This document shows positions 40,931-49,710 of a stretch of 64,000 nucleotides of DNA, in pieces. Every line of letters starts with the position of its first letter. Positions within the stretch are counted from its first letter, which is position 1. A program made the position numbers and the translations under genes. This DNA comes from Deltaproteobacteria bacterium (GTDB taxonomy: Bacteria; Desulfobacterota; Desulfomonilia; UBA1062). Under the pieces are notes generated by a model, which was given only the letters and a program-made list of their open reading frames with translations, did no database searches and was not told where the DNA came from. The DNA lies in NCBI GenBank assembly GCA_029552245.1, contig JAKPDW010000071.1, positions 62,001 to 126,000 on the forward strand, in the 5' to 3' direction.

Positions 40931-42001
40931 ATGAGTACGACGGTTGCCCAGGTAAAACCCATTGTACGTAGGCCGAGGGGATACTCGCAAGCCAAGGTCC
41001 TCTCTCTGGATCTGTATCGCACCGGGGGACGATCAGGCGTTGACCTCTTTTCCATCGAGGAGCGGGTGTCGTACCTCAGGAAATACGGCGATCACTGCAT
41101 GTCCTTTTCCACCCTCCAGCCCGGGATGCACTACTTCGACGTTCCCGGCGTCGGGTTCATCGCCTACACCTGGAAGTGGGGCAGGAGGTTCACCCTGGCC
41201 GACCCCGTCTGCGACGAGAAGGACCGCGAGATGATGATCCGCGAGTTCCTCAAGGACGGCGTCAACACGGCGTTCGTGCAGGTCAGCGAGGGGGTCGCCC
41301 GGCTCCTTCACGAAAAGTTCGGGCTCTACGCGACCCAGTTCGGTGTCGAACCGGTGGTCGATCTCTCCACGTGGGACCTCAAGGGGAAGAAGAAGCAGGT
41401 AATGCGCACCTCCATCAATCACGCCAAGAAAGAGGGCGTGGTGATCGTGGAGAACGACGACCCGGACGGGTGCCGCAAGCTCACCGAGGAGTGGATGAAG
41501 ACCCGCACGGTCAAGAGGCGCGAGGTGATCTTCCTCATCCGCCCCATGAACCAGCCGTATCAGGAAGGCACGAGGAAGTTCTGCGCGTACCACAACGGCG
41601 AGCTCGTCGGGTTCGCGTTCTTCGACCCCATATACAAGGACGGCGAGGTCATCGGCTACGTGCCGAACATCTCCAGGTTCAGCAACAAGTTCAGGTACGG
41701 CATCTTCTACCCCCTCATGTGCCACGCCATGGAGGTGTTCAAGAGAGAAGGTGTGCGGTATCTCTACCTCGGCCTGTGCCCGTGCGCGGTGGACGAGCAG
41801 GACATGCCGTCCGAGTCGAAGATCGTCAAGGCGATCGTCAGGCTGCTCTACAAGTACGGCAACTGGGTCTACAGCATGAAGGGCCTCCACTTCGCCAAGA
41901 GCAGGTTCGAGGGCGTGGAGCAAAAGACGTTCTGTGCCCACAGGGAGGCCTTGCCGGTGAAATCGTTCCTGTCCCTCTTCAGGATCTCGAGGATCATCTG
42001 A
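40931..42001 (+). CDS. DUF2156/MprF C-terminal-type acyltransferase (GNAT-like)
   Basis: A 356-residue soluble protein resembling the phosphatidylglycerol lysyltransferase C-terminal domain (DUF2156), a double GNAT fold. Recognisable parts: VSYLRKYGDHCMSFSTLQPGMHYF, GVGFIAYTWKWGRRFTLADPVC, MRTSINHAKKEGV, LTEEWMKTR, ELVGFAFFDPIYKDGEVIGYVPNISRFS and KGLHFAKSRFEG. It lacks the MprF flippase helices, so it would act on lipid or small-molecule acceptors from the cytosol. It begins 38 bases after the HMG-CoA reductase gene, so the two are likely co-transcribed. Donor and acceptor are unknown. Confidence 0.75.
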   Translation: MSTTVAQVKPIVRRPRGYSQAKVLSLDLYRTGGRSGVDLFSIEERVSYLRKYGDHCMSFSTLQPGMHYFDVPGVGFIAYTWKWGRRFTLADPVCDEKDREMMIREFLKDGVNTAFVQVSEGVARLLHEKFGLYATQFGVEPVVDLSTWDLKGKKKQVMRTSINHAKKEGVVIVENDDPDGCRKLTEEWMKTRTVKRREVIFLIRPMNQPYQEGTRKFCAYHNGELVGFAFFDPIYKDGEVIGYVPNISRFSNKFRYGIFYPLMCHAMEVFKREGVRYLYLGLCPCAVDEQDMPSESKIVKAIVRLLYKYGNWVYSMKGLHFAKSRFEGVEQKTFCAHREALPVKSFLSLFRISRII

Positions 42002-42133
42002 CGATCCTGCCGGGGGCTTGGATACTTGCAAGGAGGACGTCACCCGCATCCTCCGCACGGCTTGTGCGTTGTTCTCACTGTCACCATGCAATGGGCGGAA
42101 GGGTGGCCGTTTATACGGGGAGGCTCGACTCTC

Positions 42134-42197
42134 GGGATCGGCCCGATCCCCGGTTTCAGGGCGTCGCCCCGTTCCCGGGACAAGGGCGGGGCGACGC
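42134..42197 (+). terminator. Two strong hairpins after the DUF2156 gene
   Basis: GGGATCGG-C-CCGATCCC (42134-42150) is nearly loop-free. GCGTCGCCCCG (42161-42171) pairs perfectly with CGGGGCGACGC (42187-42197). They lie 130-200 bases past the stop and are plausible 3'-end structures; no T-run. Confidence 0.5.
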
Positions 42198-42320
42198 CGG
42201 CACTTGTCCGACGAGTAATCTCCTGTCACCCGGTTAAGCCTTCTGCCTTGCGCCTGTTCGAGGGATCAAGGCGGCTCTCCGGGCGGGCAACCCCCGAGAA
42301 GGGGGGCAGGCCGGAGGCGC

Positions 42321-42440
42321 TCATCTTTGGCCGATGCGCATCCGACCTGAGAACCCATCACGACCACAGGCGCGCCGCTGTTGAGCTGGCGCGTGAGCTT
42401 TCTGGCCGATACGCACCCGACCCGGCGAGCCGTCACCCGC
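42321..42440. repeat. Direct repeat of about 35 bases at offset 75
   Basis: TGGCCGATGCGCATCCGACC... (42328) and TGGCCGATACGCACCCGACC... (42403) agree at about 26 of 35 bases; most differences are transitions. It lies in the spacer between converging genes (42002-42488). Confidence 0.7.
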
Positions 42441-42488
42441 GCCGTCCCCCCCGGGTAGTCGGATGCGGCGCTTCGGCTCGGGAAACGT

Positions 42489-43223
42489 TCAGCGGGGAGT
42501 TTTCGGACCGAACGCTCCCACCCTTTCGAAGTCCATGATCTCCCAGCCGAACCTCCGGGCAGCCGCGCGAAGCCTCCGGTCGGGGTTCACCGCCACCGGG
42601 CGCCCCACGTCGAAGAGCAGGTGGATGTCGTAGAAGGAATCCGTGTAGAAGGAGCTCTTCGAGAGATCGACGCCGTTTTCCGAAGCCCACTTCAGGACGT
42701 ACAGCCTCTTGCCCGTGCCGTAGCACAACGGCTTGACGATCCTTCCTGTGAGCCTCCCGTCTTCGGTCTCGAGGATCGTGGTGATGATCTCTCCGATGGA
42801 GAGCCCATCGGCCACGACCCTCACGAGGAACGGCGGCGAGTTGGAGACCAGGACGAGGCGGTGGCCCGATCTCCGGTGTTCCTCCACCAGGCGCACCGCG
42901 TCGCGGTAGAGGGCGGGCTTGATCATGGCAGAGAACCACCCCGCGGCGAAGCGTTCCATGTCCTCGAGCGCCGCACCGCGGAGCAGGGACACGTTCCGCT
43001 CGTACCACTGCTCGATGTTCACGAGGGAAAGCCTGTACAGGAGAATCCTCAGGGCCCCCAGGACCACGAGGCCCCTGGGCGCCAGCCCCTGCCTGTAGGC
43101 GAACTGGATCGAGGTGAGGCCTGCGTTCTTCCAGGTGAGGGTGTGGTCCATGTCGAACAGGGCTGCAACCGGTGATGCAGGGGCGTTGCGGGATGTACGC
43201 ACGGCGTCGCACGAACTCGACAT
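42489..43223 (-). CDS. HAD-IB family hydrolase (SerB-like phosphatase)
   Basis: A 244-residue HAD phosphatase: motif I ALFDMDHTLTWKN (DMDHT, nucleophile Asp), motif II LVLVSNSPPFL, Lys in GTGKRLYVLKW and motif III YTDSFYDIHLLFDVGRPVAVNPD. A helical cap lies between motifs I and II. This HAD-IB group dephosphorylates small phospho-monoesters such as phosphoserine or lysophospholipid head groups. The ATG overlaps the TGA of the flavoprotein gene (43223), so the two are coupled. Substrate unknown. Confidence 0.85.
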   Translation of the reverse strand: MSSSCDAVRTSRNAPASPVAALFDMDHTLTWKNAGLTSIQFAYRQGLAPRGLVVLGALRILLYRLSLVNIEQWYERNVSLLRGAALEDMERFAAGWFSAMIKPALYRDAVRLVEEHRRSGHRLVLVSNSPPFLVRVVADGLSIGEIITTILETEDGRLTGRIVKPLCYGTGKRLYVLKWASENGVDLSKSSFYTDSFYDIHLLFDVGRPVAVNPDRRLRAAARRFGWEIMDFERVGAFGPKTPR

Positions 43224-44533
43224 CAGGTCTTCCTTCTCCTTTCCTCCAGGATGGCGTCGCATGCCTTCATGGCCGAGGAGAAGCTGATGTCGCCCGAGCA
43301 GCCCTCTCCGGCCACCGTGTCGCTGGCCAGGTAGAGCCCCTTCGGCGAGGGGCATGCCACTGGGGGCCTGTGCGGCAGGGACGAAGACGGCGTGAGGACC
43401 GTCCCGTTCATGACCTCCACCACGAGCCTTCGCTCCCTGGTCAGGGCATCCCGCACGAGTGGAAACAGGGATCCGACGAGGTCCCTGAGCCGCCGCTCGG
43501 CGGCATCGACGGCCTCGGGCTCGCCCCTGAACCCGAACGGGAGCATGATCCCCCACGTGGAGAGGTGCAGTCCCCTGGGTGTGAAGCTCGGGTCCGCGTT
43601 CGTCTGGAACCTCGCCCACACGGGGATGTCCACGCCGAGGATGCCGCCCTTTCTCTCGCATATCGGCCTGTCGGTCACGAAGTCGATCACGAGGCTCGAG
43701 CTGTGCTCGATCGACCTCGCGTAGTGGACGAGCTCGGGCGGGAACCAGGACGGCTGTGCGATCTCGAACAGGAGGGGGAGTCGCGCCGCGAAGATCACCG
43801 TGTCCGCACGGTAGGTGTCCCGCGTGGTCCTCACTCCTGCAACCCTGCCGTTGTCGACCATGAGCTCGGTCGCCCTCTCGCCGGTGTGGATCCTTCCCGA
43901 CGACTCCACGTGCCGGGAGAGCTTGCGGAAAACCTGGGCGGTCCCGCCCACAGGTTCCCCCACGCTGACACCCGCCAGGAGCATGCGCCTGACGAACGCG
44001 ATGACCTCGCCCGCGCTCACCTTCGCCGGGTCCGGGCACATCACGGCCATGCCGAGAAGCGGCAGGACTTCTTCCACGAGACTGTGCAGCCCCGTCGATC
44101 TCGAAAAGTCGGAAAGCGTCCTGTCGTACCAGTCCTCTGGCCGCGTTCGCTTTATCCTCGCGAGCAGCACGAGGAGTGCGAGCCTCGACCTGAGGGGCAG
44201 CATGGGCGTGAAGAGGTAACCGATGACGCCCTCGGGACGATCCCACAGCCTGTCACGGTAGATGAGCCCGGCGTCTTTCGCGTGGGGCACGAAGACGATC
44301 TCGTCCCCAAGGCGCCTGAAGAGCTCCGCCGCGATCCCCTTCTCGGCCAGGCGCATCGAGTGTGCCCCGTACTCCCAGGTGAACCCCTCGTCGTCGGTGA
44401 ATGACCACGCCCTTCCCCCGACGCTTTCCGACTGCTCGAGAACGAGCACCCTGAGCCCGGATTCGGCGAGGAGGGCCGCCGCCCCCATGCCGCCGTAACC
44501 TGCACCCACGACAACCACATCGAAGTCGGACAT
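43223..44533 (-). CDS. FAD-dependent oxidoreductase, phytoene desaturase/isomerase-like
   Basis: A 436-residue flavoprotein: the FAD-binding Rossmann motif DVVVVGAGYGGMGAAALLAESG at residue 4, LEQSESVGGRAWSF (the GRxxS/T-type motif of CrtI relatives), GGTAQVFRKLSRHV in the middle and a C-terminal PKGLYLASDTVAGEGCSGDISFSSAMKACD (FAD second site). This layout fits the CrtI/CrtH desaturase-isomerase family; a carotenoid substrate is not shown because no phytoene synthase is nearby. GGGGGG precedes the ATG at 44533. Coupled to the HAD gene; both face the HMG-CoA reductase gene pair. Confidence 0.82.
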   Translation of the reverse strand: MSDFDVVVVGAGYGGMGAAALLAESGLRVLVLEQSESVGGRAWSFTDDEGFTWEYGAHSMRLAEKGIAAELFRRLGDEIVFVPHAKDAGLIYRDRLWDRPEGVIGYLFTPMLPLRSRLALLVLLARIKRTRPEDWYDRTLSDFSRSTGLHSLVEEVLPLLGMAVMCPDPAKVSAGEVIAFVRRMLLAGVSVGEPVGGTAQVFRKLSRHVESSGRIHTGERATELMVDNGRVAGVRTTRDTYRADTVIFAARLPLLFEIAQPSWFPPELVHYARSIEHSSSLVIDFVTDRPICERKGGILGVDIPVWARFQTNADPSFTPRGLHLSTWGIMLPFGFRGEPEAVDAAERRLRDLVGSLFPLVRDALTRERRLVVEVMNGTVLTPSSSLPHRPPVACPSPKGLYLASDTVAGEGCSGDISFSSAMKACDAILEERRRKT

Positions 44534-45019
44534 ATCCCCCCCTTGATGACCTGGAACCCGTAACCTACCGGTTACCACCAACGCGCCCCGCATTCCAGGC
44601 AAACGTCGTTTCCGTGCATGGCCCCCGGGCGGGAAGGCCGTCCACGCACTGGTGTCACGGGCCCGGTGGATGCCGTTTTCTCGCCAAGCCGGGGACCGTT
44701 CGCGGGGGCAAGGAAGCCTCTCTCGAGCATATGTCCGAGTGCCGCTGAAAAGGCCATCCAGCCGTGCCCGTTCGAGCCCGCAACCCGGGGAAGGCCCGCC
44801 TCACGGTCCGCGCGGCCTCGTTTCCGGGGGTCATGGGGAAAGCCCTGCGGCCGGCCCAAGGGCGGGTTCTTCGTGGACCAGGCGAGACGATGGAGGGAAG
44901 GGAGACGAAGACGATGCACCGGTTCTTCGCTGCGTCGACCCCCGATGCAACCGCGGCGACGGCCTGCCCTTGCGGGGGCGCATCCTCGGCGGCGGTCCTG
45001 GACAGGGAGGAGATGGCAT
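44534..45019. other. Spacer with no supported gene
   Basis: About 485 bases. An open frame from 44764 was considered and not accepted. GTAACC-TACC-GGTTAC (near 44561-44576) is a small hairpin next to the flavoprotein start and could be an operator. The remainder is GC-rich and shows no clear structure. Confidence 0.45.
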
Positions 45020-45048
45020 TTGACGGCCTCGCCGTTTCATACTATATG
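45020..45048 (+). promoter_or_regulatory. Candidate sigma-70 promoter of the dCMP/dCTP deaminase-thyX operon
   Basis: TTGACG (45020-45025), spacer exactly 17, TATATG (45043-45048), 41 bases before the dCMP deaminase start. Confidence 0.6.
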
Positions 45049-45089
45049 GTGCCCAACCTGTGGCTCTTCGTGATGATGGGGACGTTTCC

Positions 45090-45626
45090 ATGAACCTTCA
45101 CAGGCCCTCCTGGGACGAATATTTCATGATGCTCGCGAAGCTCGCGGCCTCCCGTTCGACCTGCCTCTCCAGGCCGACGGGGGCCGTGGTGGTGAAGGAC
45201 AAGCAGGTCCTGGCCACGGGGTACAACGGGTCCCTGCCCGGCCAGGTGCACTGCATGGACGAGGGGGTGTGCCTGAGGAGGTCTAGGCAGTGGCCGGAGG
45301 CGGCGAAGTACGAGATGTGCCGTTCCGCCCACGCCGAGGCCAACGCAGTGGCCTTGGCCGCGAAGAAGGGTGTGAGCCTCGAGGGTGCGACGATCTACTG
45401 CACCCTCGAACCGTGCATCACCTGCTCCAAGCTCATCGTGATGTCAGGCATCACGAGGGTGGTCTACGAGCACCCGTACGACTCGCCCATCCCCGAGAGG
45501 GACCGGTACTGGAAAGAGGTGCTCGCTTCCAGCGGGATCGCGGTGGTGCGCCTGGAGGTCGGCAGTGAGACGACCTCGTACGCCGTGGAATTCCTCGGCA
45601 GGGACACGTCGAAGAGGAGGCTGTAG
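45090..45626 (+). CDS. dCMP deaminase
   Basis: A 178-residue zinc deaminase of the ComEB/dCMP type. It has the catalytic HAEANAVAL (His ligand and Glu) and the paired Cys ligands in CTLEPCITCSKLI. N-terminal SWDEYFMMLAKLAASRSTC and GAVVVKDKQVLATGYNG are typical. It converts dCMP to dUMP, the substrate of thymidylate synthase. The ATG at 45090 is followed directly by the family N-terminus. First gene of an operon with dCTP deaminase and ThyX, all within a few bases of each other. Confidence 0.9.
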   Translation: MNLHRPSWDEYFMMLAKLAASRSTCLSRPTGAVVVKDKQVLATGYNGSLPGQVHCMDEGVCLRRSRQWPEAAKYEMCRSAHAEANAVALAAKKGVSLEGATIYCTLEPCITCSKLIVMSGITRVVYEHPYDSPIPERDRYWKEVLASSGIAVVRLEVGSETTSYAVEFLGRDTSKRRL

Positions 45627-46211
45627 GTGGTCATAGGAGCGGACAGGATCATCGAGATGATCAGGTCCGGGGTCGACCTCGAAGACCCCGTGAGCCGACG
45701 TATCGTCCGGAAACCCCTCATCGAGGATATCGGACAGGACCAGGTGGACGGCATCGAGGGCACGACGGTCGACCTGAGGCTCGGGGCGGTCTACCGGCCT
45801 GTGGGACGGGCACGGCTCATGCGCGACGTCAGGGTGACGCCCGAGATCGTCAAGCTCGTGGACGGCGCCCAAGACCCCGACGCCGTGCTGAGGGTGACCC
45901 CGGGAGACTATCTCCTGGTGCAGACCGTCGAGACGGTGAACCTGCCCGGAGACATCTTCGGCTACATCAGGCCGCGAACCACCATGATCCGGAGCGGGAT
46001 ACCGCTCGAGACCGCCTTCATCTCGCCGAACTACCAGGGCAGGCTCACGGTGGGGATGAAGCACGTCGGCCTGAACGAGGTGGAGATACAGATGGGATTC
46101 CGCATCCTGTGCATAGCCTTCTTCCCCATCGACGGGTCGGCCGTGCCGTACAGGGGGGTCTGGCAGGGTGACAGGGTGTCCACCGACGGCAAGGAGGAGA
46201 GACCGTTTTGA
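45627..46211 (+). CDS. dcd: dCTP deaminase / dUTPase family protein
   Basis: A 194-residue trimeric beta-barrel family protein: EGTTVDLRLGAVYRP, GDYLLVQTVETVNLPGDIFGYIRPRTTMIRSGI and FISPNYQGRLTVGMKHVG. The YIRPRTTMIRSGI block with the catalytic Glu later in LNEVEIQMGFRI fits dCTP deaminase rather than a pure dUTPase, but the two are hard to tell apart by eye. The GTG start follows the upstream TAG directly, with GAGGAGG before it. It supplies dUTP/dUMP and limits uracil in DNA. Confidence 0.85.
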   Translation: MVIGADRIIEMIRSGVDLEDPVSRRIVRKPLIEDIGQDQVDGIEGTTVDLRLGAVYRPVGRARLMRDVRVTPEIVKLVDGAQDPDAVLRVTPGDYLLVQTVETVNLPGDIFGYIRPRTTMIRSGIPLETAFISPNYQGRLTVGMKHVGLNEVEIQMGFRILCIAFFPIDGSAVPYRGVWQGDRVSTDGKEERPF

Positions 46212-46948
46212 AATACTTCGTTCATGAATACAACCACATAGAGAAATGGAAACACCTCAGGCAAGACCTGTTCCGCAACGAGGAGCCGAACCTCAGGCTC
46301 GTGGGTCTCACCGTGCCGACAAAGGACCTTGTCGACCAGGGGGTGACCACGGAGACCCTGCCTGCGTACACGGCCAGGCAGAGCCACGAGTCGGAGGGGA
46401 CGCACGAGGACGACCTCAGGCTCAACAGGAAGCTCGTGAGCTGGGGCCACCACACCTGCCTGGAGGCGGTGCAGTTCGTGTACCTCGTGACCGGGGTCTC
46501 CAAGTCGCTGGCAGGCCAGTGGACAAGGCACAGGATCGGCATCGGCTGGACGTTCAGGTCCACCAGGTACGTCAAGGCGAACAAGAACACCTTCGTCTAC
46601 CCGGCGCTCGAATACCTGGACTCGGAGGACCAGGTGATGGGGATCTACCGTGCATACGAGCGGGAGCACAGGCGCGCCATAGAGGTGTACGAGGAGATCA
46701 GGGCCATGGGGGTGCGCAACCAGGAACTCCGCAGGCTCATGCCTGTCGGCTGGGCGACCGCCGCGTACGTCTACGTGAACGCCAGGGCCCTGCGCCACTT
46801 CTTCGAGCTCAGGCTCGACACCTCCGCAGAGTGGGAGATCCGCAGGCTCGCATACCTCATGTTCAATGACGCGATGACCCATGCGCCCAGCCTCTTCGAA
46901 GACATGCTCGAGAGGGCGGGCGCTTCCCCGGGCGGCCACGCTTCGTGA
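46208..46948 (+). CDS. thyX: FAD-dependent thymidylate synthase ThyX
   Basis: A 246-residue flavin-dependent enzyme that methylates dUMP to dTMP using methylenetetrahydrofolate and NAD(P)H. The ThyX motif is present as TRHRIGIGWTFRSTRY (about residue 102; the RHR and final S-x-RY are conserved), preceded by LVSWGHHTCLEAVQFVYLVTGVSK and followed by RRLMPVGWATAAYVYVNARALRHFFELR. The start is TTG, overlapping the dcd stop (TTTTGA). The motif centre deviates from the common RHRxxSxNExSxRY. Confidence 0.9.
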   Translation: MKYFVHEYNHIEKWKHLRQDLFRNEEPNLRLVGLTVPTKDLVDQGVTTETLPAYTARQSHESEGTHEDDLRLNRKLVSWGHHTCLEAVQFVYLVTGVSKSLAGQWTRHRIGIGWTFRSTRYVKANKNTFVYPALEYLDSEDQVMGIYRAYEREHRRAIEVYEEIRAMGVRNQELRRLMPVGWATAAYVYVNARALRHFFELRLDTSAEWEIRRLAYLMFNDAMTHAPSLFEDMLERAGASPGGHAS

Positions 46949-46966
46949 GGGAGGCGCACGGGGGTG

Positions 46967-47722
46967 ATGCCGGATACGTTCGAGCCCCGTCCCGACGAGA
47001 CCCTCGACGTGTTGGCGTGCGGCTCGATAGGCGTGTTCCAGAAAAAACGCGGGTACCGGTACTCGCTGGACGCATACCTGCTTGCCGCGTTCGTGGAGGA
47101 GGAGCCTGGTACGCGCGTTCTGGAGGTCGGCTCGGGCTCCGGGGTCGTGTCCATGATGCTGGCCTCCCTCAAGGGTCTCCTGGTCACCGGCGTGGAGATC
47201 CAGGAGGAGCTCGCCGAGATGTCGAGGCGCTCCGTGGCGCGACAGGGCCTTGAAGGCAGCGTCGAGATCGTCTGCGCGGACATACGGAACTATACGGGCC
47301 ACAAGGTGGACGCGGTGGTGGCGAACCCTCCCTTCAGGCCGCCCCAGGCGGGCAGGGTGAACCCCGACAGGCAGAAGGCCATAGCGCGCCACGAGATAAC
47401 GCTCGACCTCGAAGCGCTCCTGAAGAAGGCTCGGGACCTGCTCAGGCACAGGGGGAGACTGTACGTCGTGTACCCGTCCTGGAGGCTCGCCGACCTGATC
47501 TCCGCCATGCGGGCGGTGAGGATCGAACCCAAGCGCCTCAAGTGCGTGCACACCACGTGGAATGCGGCCTCGGAGATCTGTCTCGTGTGCGGGACCAAGG
47601 GCGGGGGCAGGGGTCTCGAGATCGAGAGCCCCCTCATGGTCTACAACGATGACGGCTCTTACCATGACGACATGAAGAGGGTGCTCAGGGACCTCAGGTT
47701 CGAGAAAAAGGCGTTGACCTGA
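46967..47722 (+). CDS. tRNA1(Val) A37 N6-methyltransferase-like (TrmN6/YfiC)
   Basis: A 251-residue N6-adenine methyltransferase fold: GYRYSLDAYLLAAFV (typical YfiC start), motif I VLEVGSGSGVVSMML, VEIQEELAEMSRR, DIRNYTGHKVDAVVANPPF with the catalytic NPPF, and the RHEITLDLEALL segment that follows it in this family. It likely modifies tRNA or another RNA. A GTG at 46964 is an alternative start. It follows thyX by 18 bases and may share its transcript. Confidence 0.85.
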   Translation: MPDTFEPRPDETLDVLACGSIGVFQKKRGYRYSLDAYLLAAFVEEEPGTRVLEVGSGSGVVSMMLASLKGLLVTGVEIQEELAEMSRRSVARQGLEGSVEIVCADIRNYTGHKVDAVVANPPFRPPQAGRVNPDRQKAIARHEITLDLEALLKKARDLLRHRGRLYVVYPSWRLADLISAMRAVRIEPKRLKCVHTTWNAASEICLVCGTKGGGRGLEIESPLMVYNDDGSYHDDMKRVLRDLRFEKKALT

Positions 47723-47785
47723 ACGCGGCCTCCGTGAGAAAGGAATACGCACCCTTTCCAAGGCCCAGAGAGGAAGGTACGGACC

Positions 47786-49087
47786 ATGAAAGTCGAGATA
47801 TCTGACGTCGGCTCCACGAAGAGACAGATGAGGGTGGTGATCCCCCGCGAGGAGGTGAACGCCGTCACCGAGGAGATCTACCGGGAAGTCGCCCAGGGGG
47901 TGGCTGTCAGGGGGTTCCGGAAGGGAAAGGCCCCGAGGCACATCCTGAGGACGTACTACGGCGACTACATCGATGGCGAGCTCTCCCGCAAGCTCGTCCG
48001 CGAGAAATTCGAGGAGGCCGTCAGGGAGAAGGATCTCTTCGTCGTGTCCATGCCCGAGTTCGACAATGCACAGCCCAAGGAGAACGAGGAGTTCTCCTTC
48101 ACGGCCACCTTCGACGTGAAGCCGGAGGTGGACCCTGCCGTCTATACCGGCTTCGACCTCGAGAAACCGAGGGTCGAGGTGAGCGACGGGGATGTCGACG
48201 CCGTCATCGAGCGCCTCAGGCAGACCTTCGCCGAGGTCAAGGAGGTGGAGGACCCGGCGTATGGAGCGGCCGAGGGCGATTACGTGGTGGTCAACGTGTC
48301 CTCGGAGTCCGACACCTCGCTCGACCGCGAACGCATGACCGTGGAGGCCGGCGCCCGCAGCGCCTTCCCGGGGCTCGAGCACGCTGTGACGGGCATGAAG
48401 GTGGGGGACACGAAGGAGGTGGAGGTCACCTTCGGGGATGATCATTTCCTCGAGGACAAGCGGGGCAAGACCTTCACGCTGAAGATCCAGGTGCTCGCCG
48501 TGCGCAACCGGGTGCTTCCGGATGTGGACGACGAGTTCGCGAGGATGGTGCACCAGGGTGCGCAGAACGTGGAAGAGCTCAGAAAGGCGATCCGGGAGGA
48601 TCTCCAATCGAGGGTCGAGTCCGAGGCGCGCTTGGTGCTGGAGCGCCAGGTGGAGGAGAAGCTCCTGGAGGCGAACACCTTCGACGTCCCGGAGTCCATG
48701 GTCAGGCTCCAGGCCATCATGATGCTCCAGGGGATGTCGCAGCGCCTCGCCTCGCAGGGCGTGAGGCTCCAGGACGTCTACCCCGACGCGGATCAGCTCA
48801 GGGACGAGTCCATGGCCTCGGCGGAACGCCTGGTGAAGACGTCGCTCCTCGTCGAGGCCATCGCGAAGAAGCACGGCATAGAGGCGACGGACGAGGACGT
48901 GGAAAAGGAAATGGCCAAGCTTGCCGAAAAGTACTCCATGAGCGTGGAGGCGGTGAAGGGCAGGTTCGAGGAACAGGGGCGCATCGACGAGATGCGCTAC
49001 GGGATCCTCGAGAGAAAGGTGTACGACTACATCATAGAGCATTCGAAGGTCGTGGAAGTGGACAAGGCCAGGGAGGGGAAGAGCTGA
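47786..49087 (+). CDS. tig: Trigger factor
   Basis: A 433-residue ribosome-bound chaperone and prolyl isomerase. The N-terminal ribosome-binding part contains [18 protein letters not shown] (G-F-R-x-G-K-x-P signature, about residue 44). The FKBP-type domain follows (about 150-245, [33 protein letters not shown]) and then the helical C-terminal arms. GAGAGGAAGG precedes the ATG. It heads the tig-clpP-clpX-lon block; its stop overlaps the clpP ATG. Confidence 0.96.
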   Translation: MKVEISDVGSTKRQMRVVIPREEVNAVTEEIYREVAQGVAVRGFRKGKAPRHILRTYYGDYIDGELSRKLVREKFEEAVREKDLFVVSMPEFDNAQPKENEEFSFTATFDVKPEVDPAVYTGFDLEKPRVEVSDGDVDAVIERLRQTFAEVKEVEDPAYGAAEGDYVVVNVSSESDTSLDRERMTVEAGARSAFPGLEHAVTGMKVGDTKEVEVTFGDDHFLEDKRGKTFTLKIQVLAVRNRVLPDVDDEFARMVHQGAQNVEELRKAIREDLQSRVESEARLVLERQVEEKLLEANTFDVPESMVRLQAIMMLQGMSQRLASQGVRLQDVYPDADQLRDESMASAERLVKTSLLVEAIAKKHGIEATDEDVEKEMAKLAEKYSMSVEAVKGRFEEQGRIDEMRYGILERKVYDYIIEHSKVVEVDKAREGKS

Positions 49088-49710
49088 TGACGCTGGTTCC
49101 CATAGTGGTCGAGCAGACCGGGAGGGGCGAACGCTCCTACGACATCTACTCGAGGCTACTCAAGGACAGGATCGTCATGCTTGGCACGGAGATCGACGAT
49201 GACGTGGCGAACCTGCTCGTGGCGCAGTTTCTGTTCCTCGAGTCGGAAGACCCGGACAAGGATATCTCGTTCTACATCAACTCCCCCGGCGGCTCGGTGA
49301 CCGCCGGGCTCGCGGTGTACGACACCATGCAGTACATAAAGCCCAAGGTCAGCACGATATGCATCGGGCAGGCGGCGTCCATGGCGGCCCTGCTCCTTGC
49401 CGCAGGCGAGCCGGGCATGCGCTATGCGCTCCCACACGCCCGGATCCTGATCCATCAGCCGTTGGGAGGCGCCCAGGGCCAGGTCACCGACGTGAACATC
49501 CAGGTCAACGAGATGCTCAGGCTCAAGGACGCCCTCACGAGGATCTTGTCCAAGCACACTGGCCAGCCTATAGATAAGGTAGCCATAGACACGGAGCGGG
49601 ACTACTTCATGGCCGTGACCGACGCCCAGAAGTATGGTATAATCGATCACGTGATCACGAAGAGGGTGACGGTGGAGAAAGAAGGGGAGAAGGCGGATGC
49701 CCAGGATTAA
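49087..49710 (+). CDS. clpP: ATP-dependent Clp protease proteolytic subunit
   Basis: A 207-residue serine protease. The catalytic triad is Ser98 (GQAASMAA), His123 (LIHQPLGG) and Asp172 (TERDYFM), one residue offset from E. coli numbering. The N-terminus ([23 protein letters not shown]) is complete. The ATG overlaps the tig stop (TGATG). It forms a 14-mer with ClpX. Confidence 0.97.
   Translation: MTLVPIVVEQTGRGERSYDIYSRLLKDRIVMLGTEIDDDVANLLVAQFLFLESEDPDKDISFYINSPGGSVTAGLAVYDTMQYIKPKVSTICIGQAASMAALLLAAGEPGMRYALPHARILIHQPLGGAQGQVTDVNIQVNEMLRLKDALTRILSKHTGQPIDKVAIDTERDYFMAVTDAQKYGIIDHVITKRVTVEKEGEKADAQD

Noticed and set aside
44764-45093. A 109-codon open frame upstream of dCMP deaminase
   Set aside because: No motif, irregular composition, and the candidate promoter for the next operon lies inside it.
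46031-49042. A 1003-codon open frame on the minus strand
   Set aside because: Antisense to dcd, thyX, the TrmN6-like gene and tig, all clearly real; shows the His/Leu/Arg-rich make-up of antisense frames.
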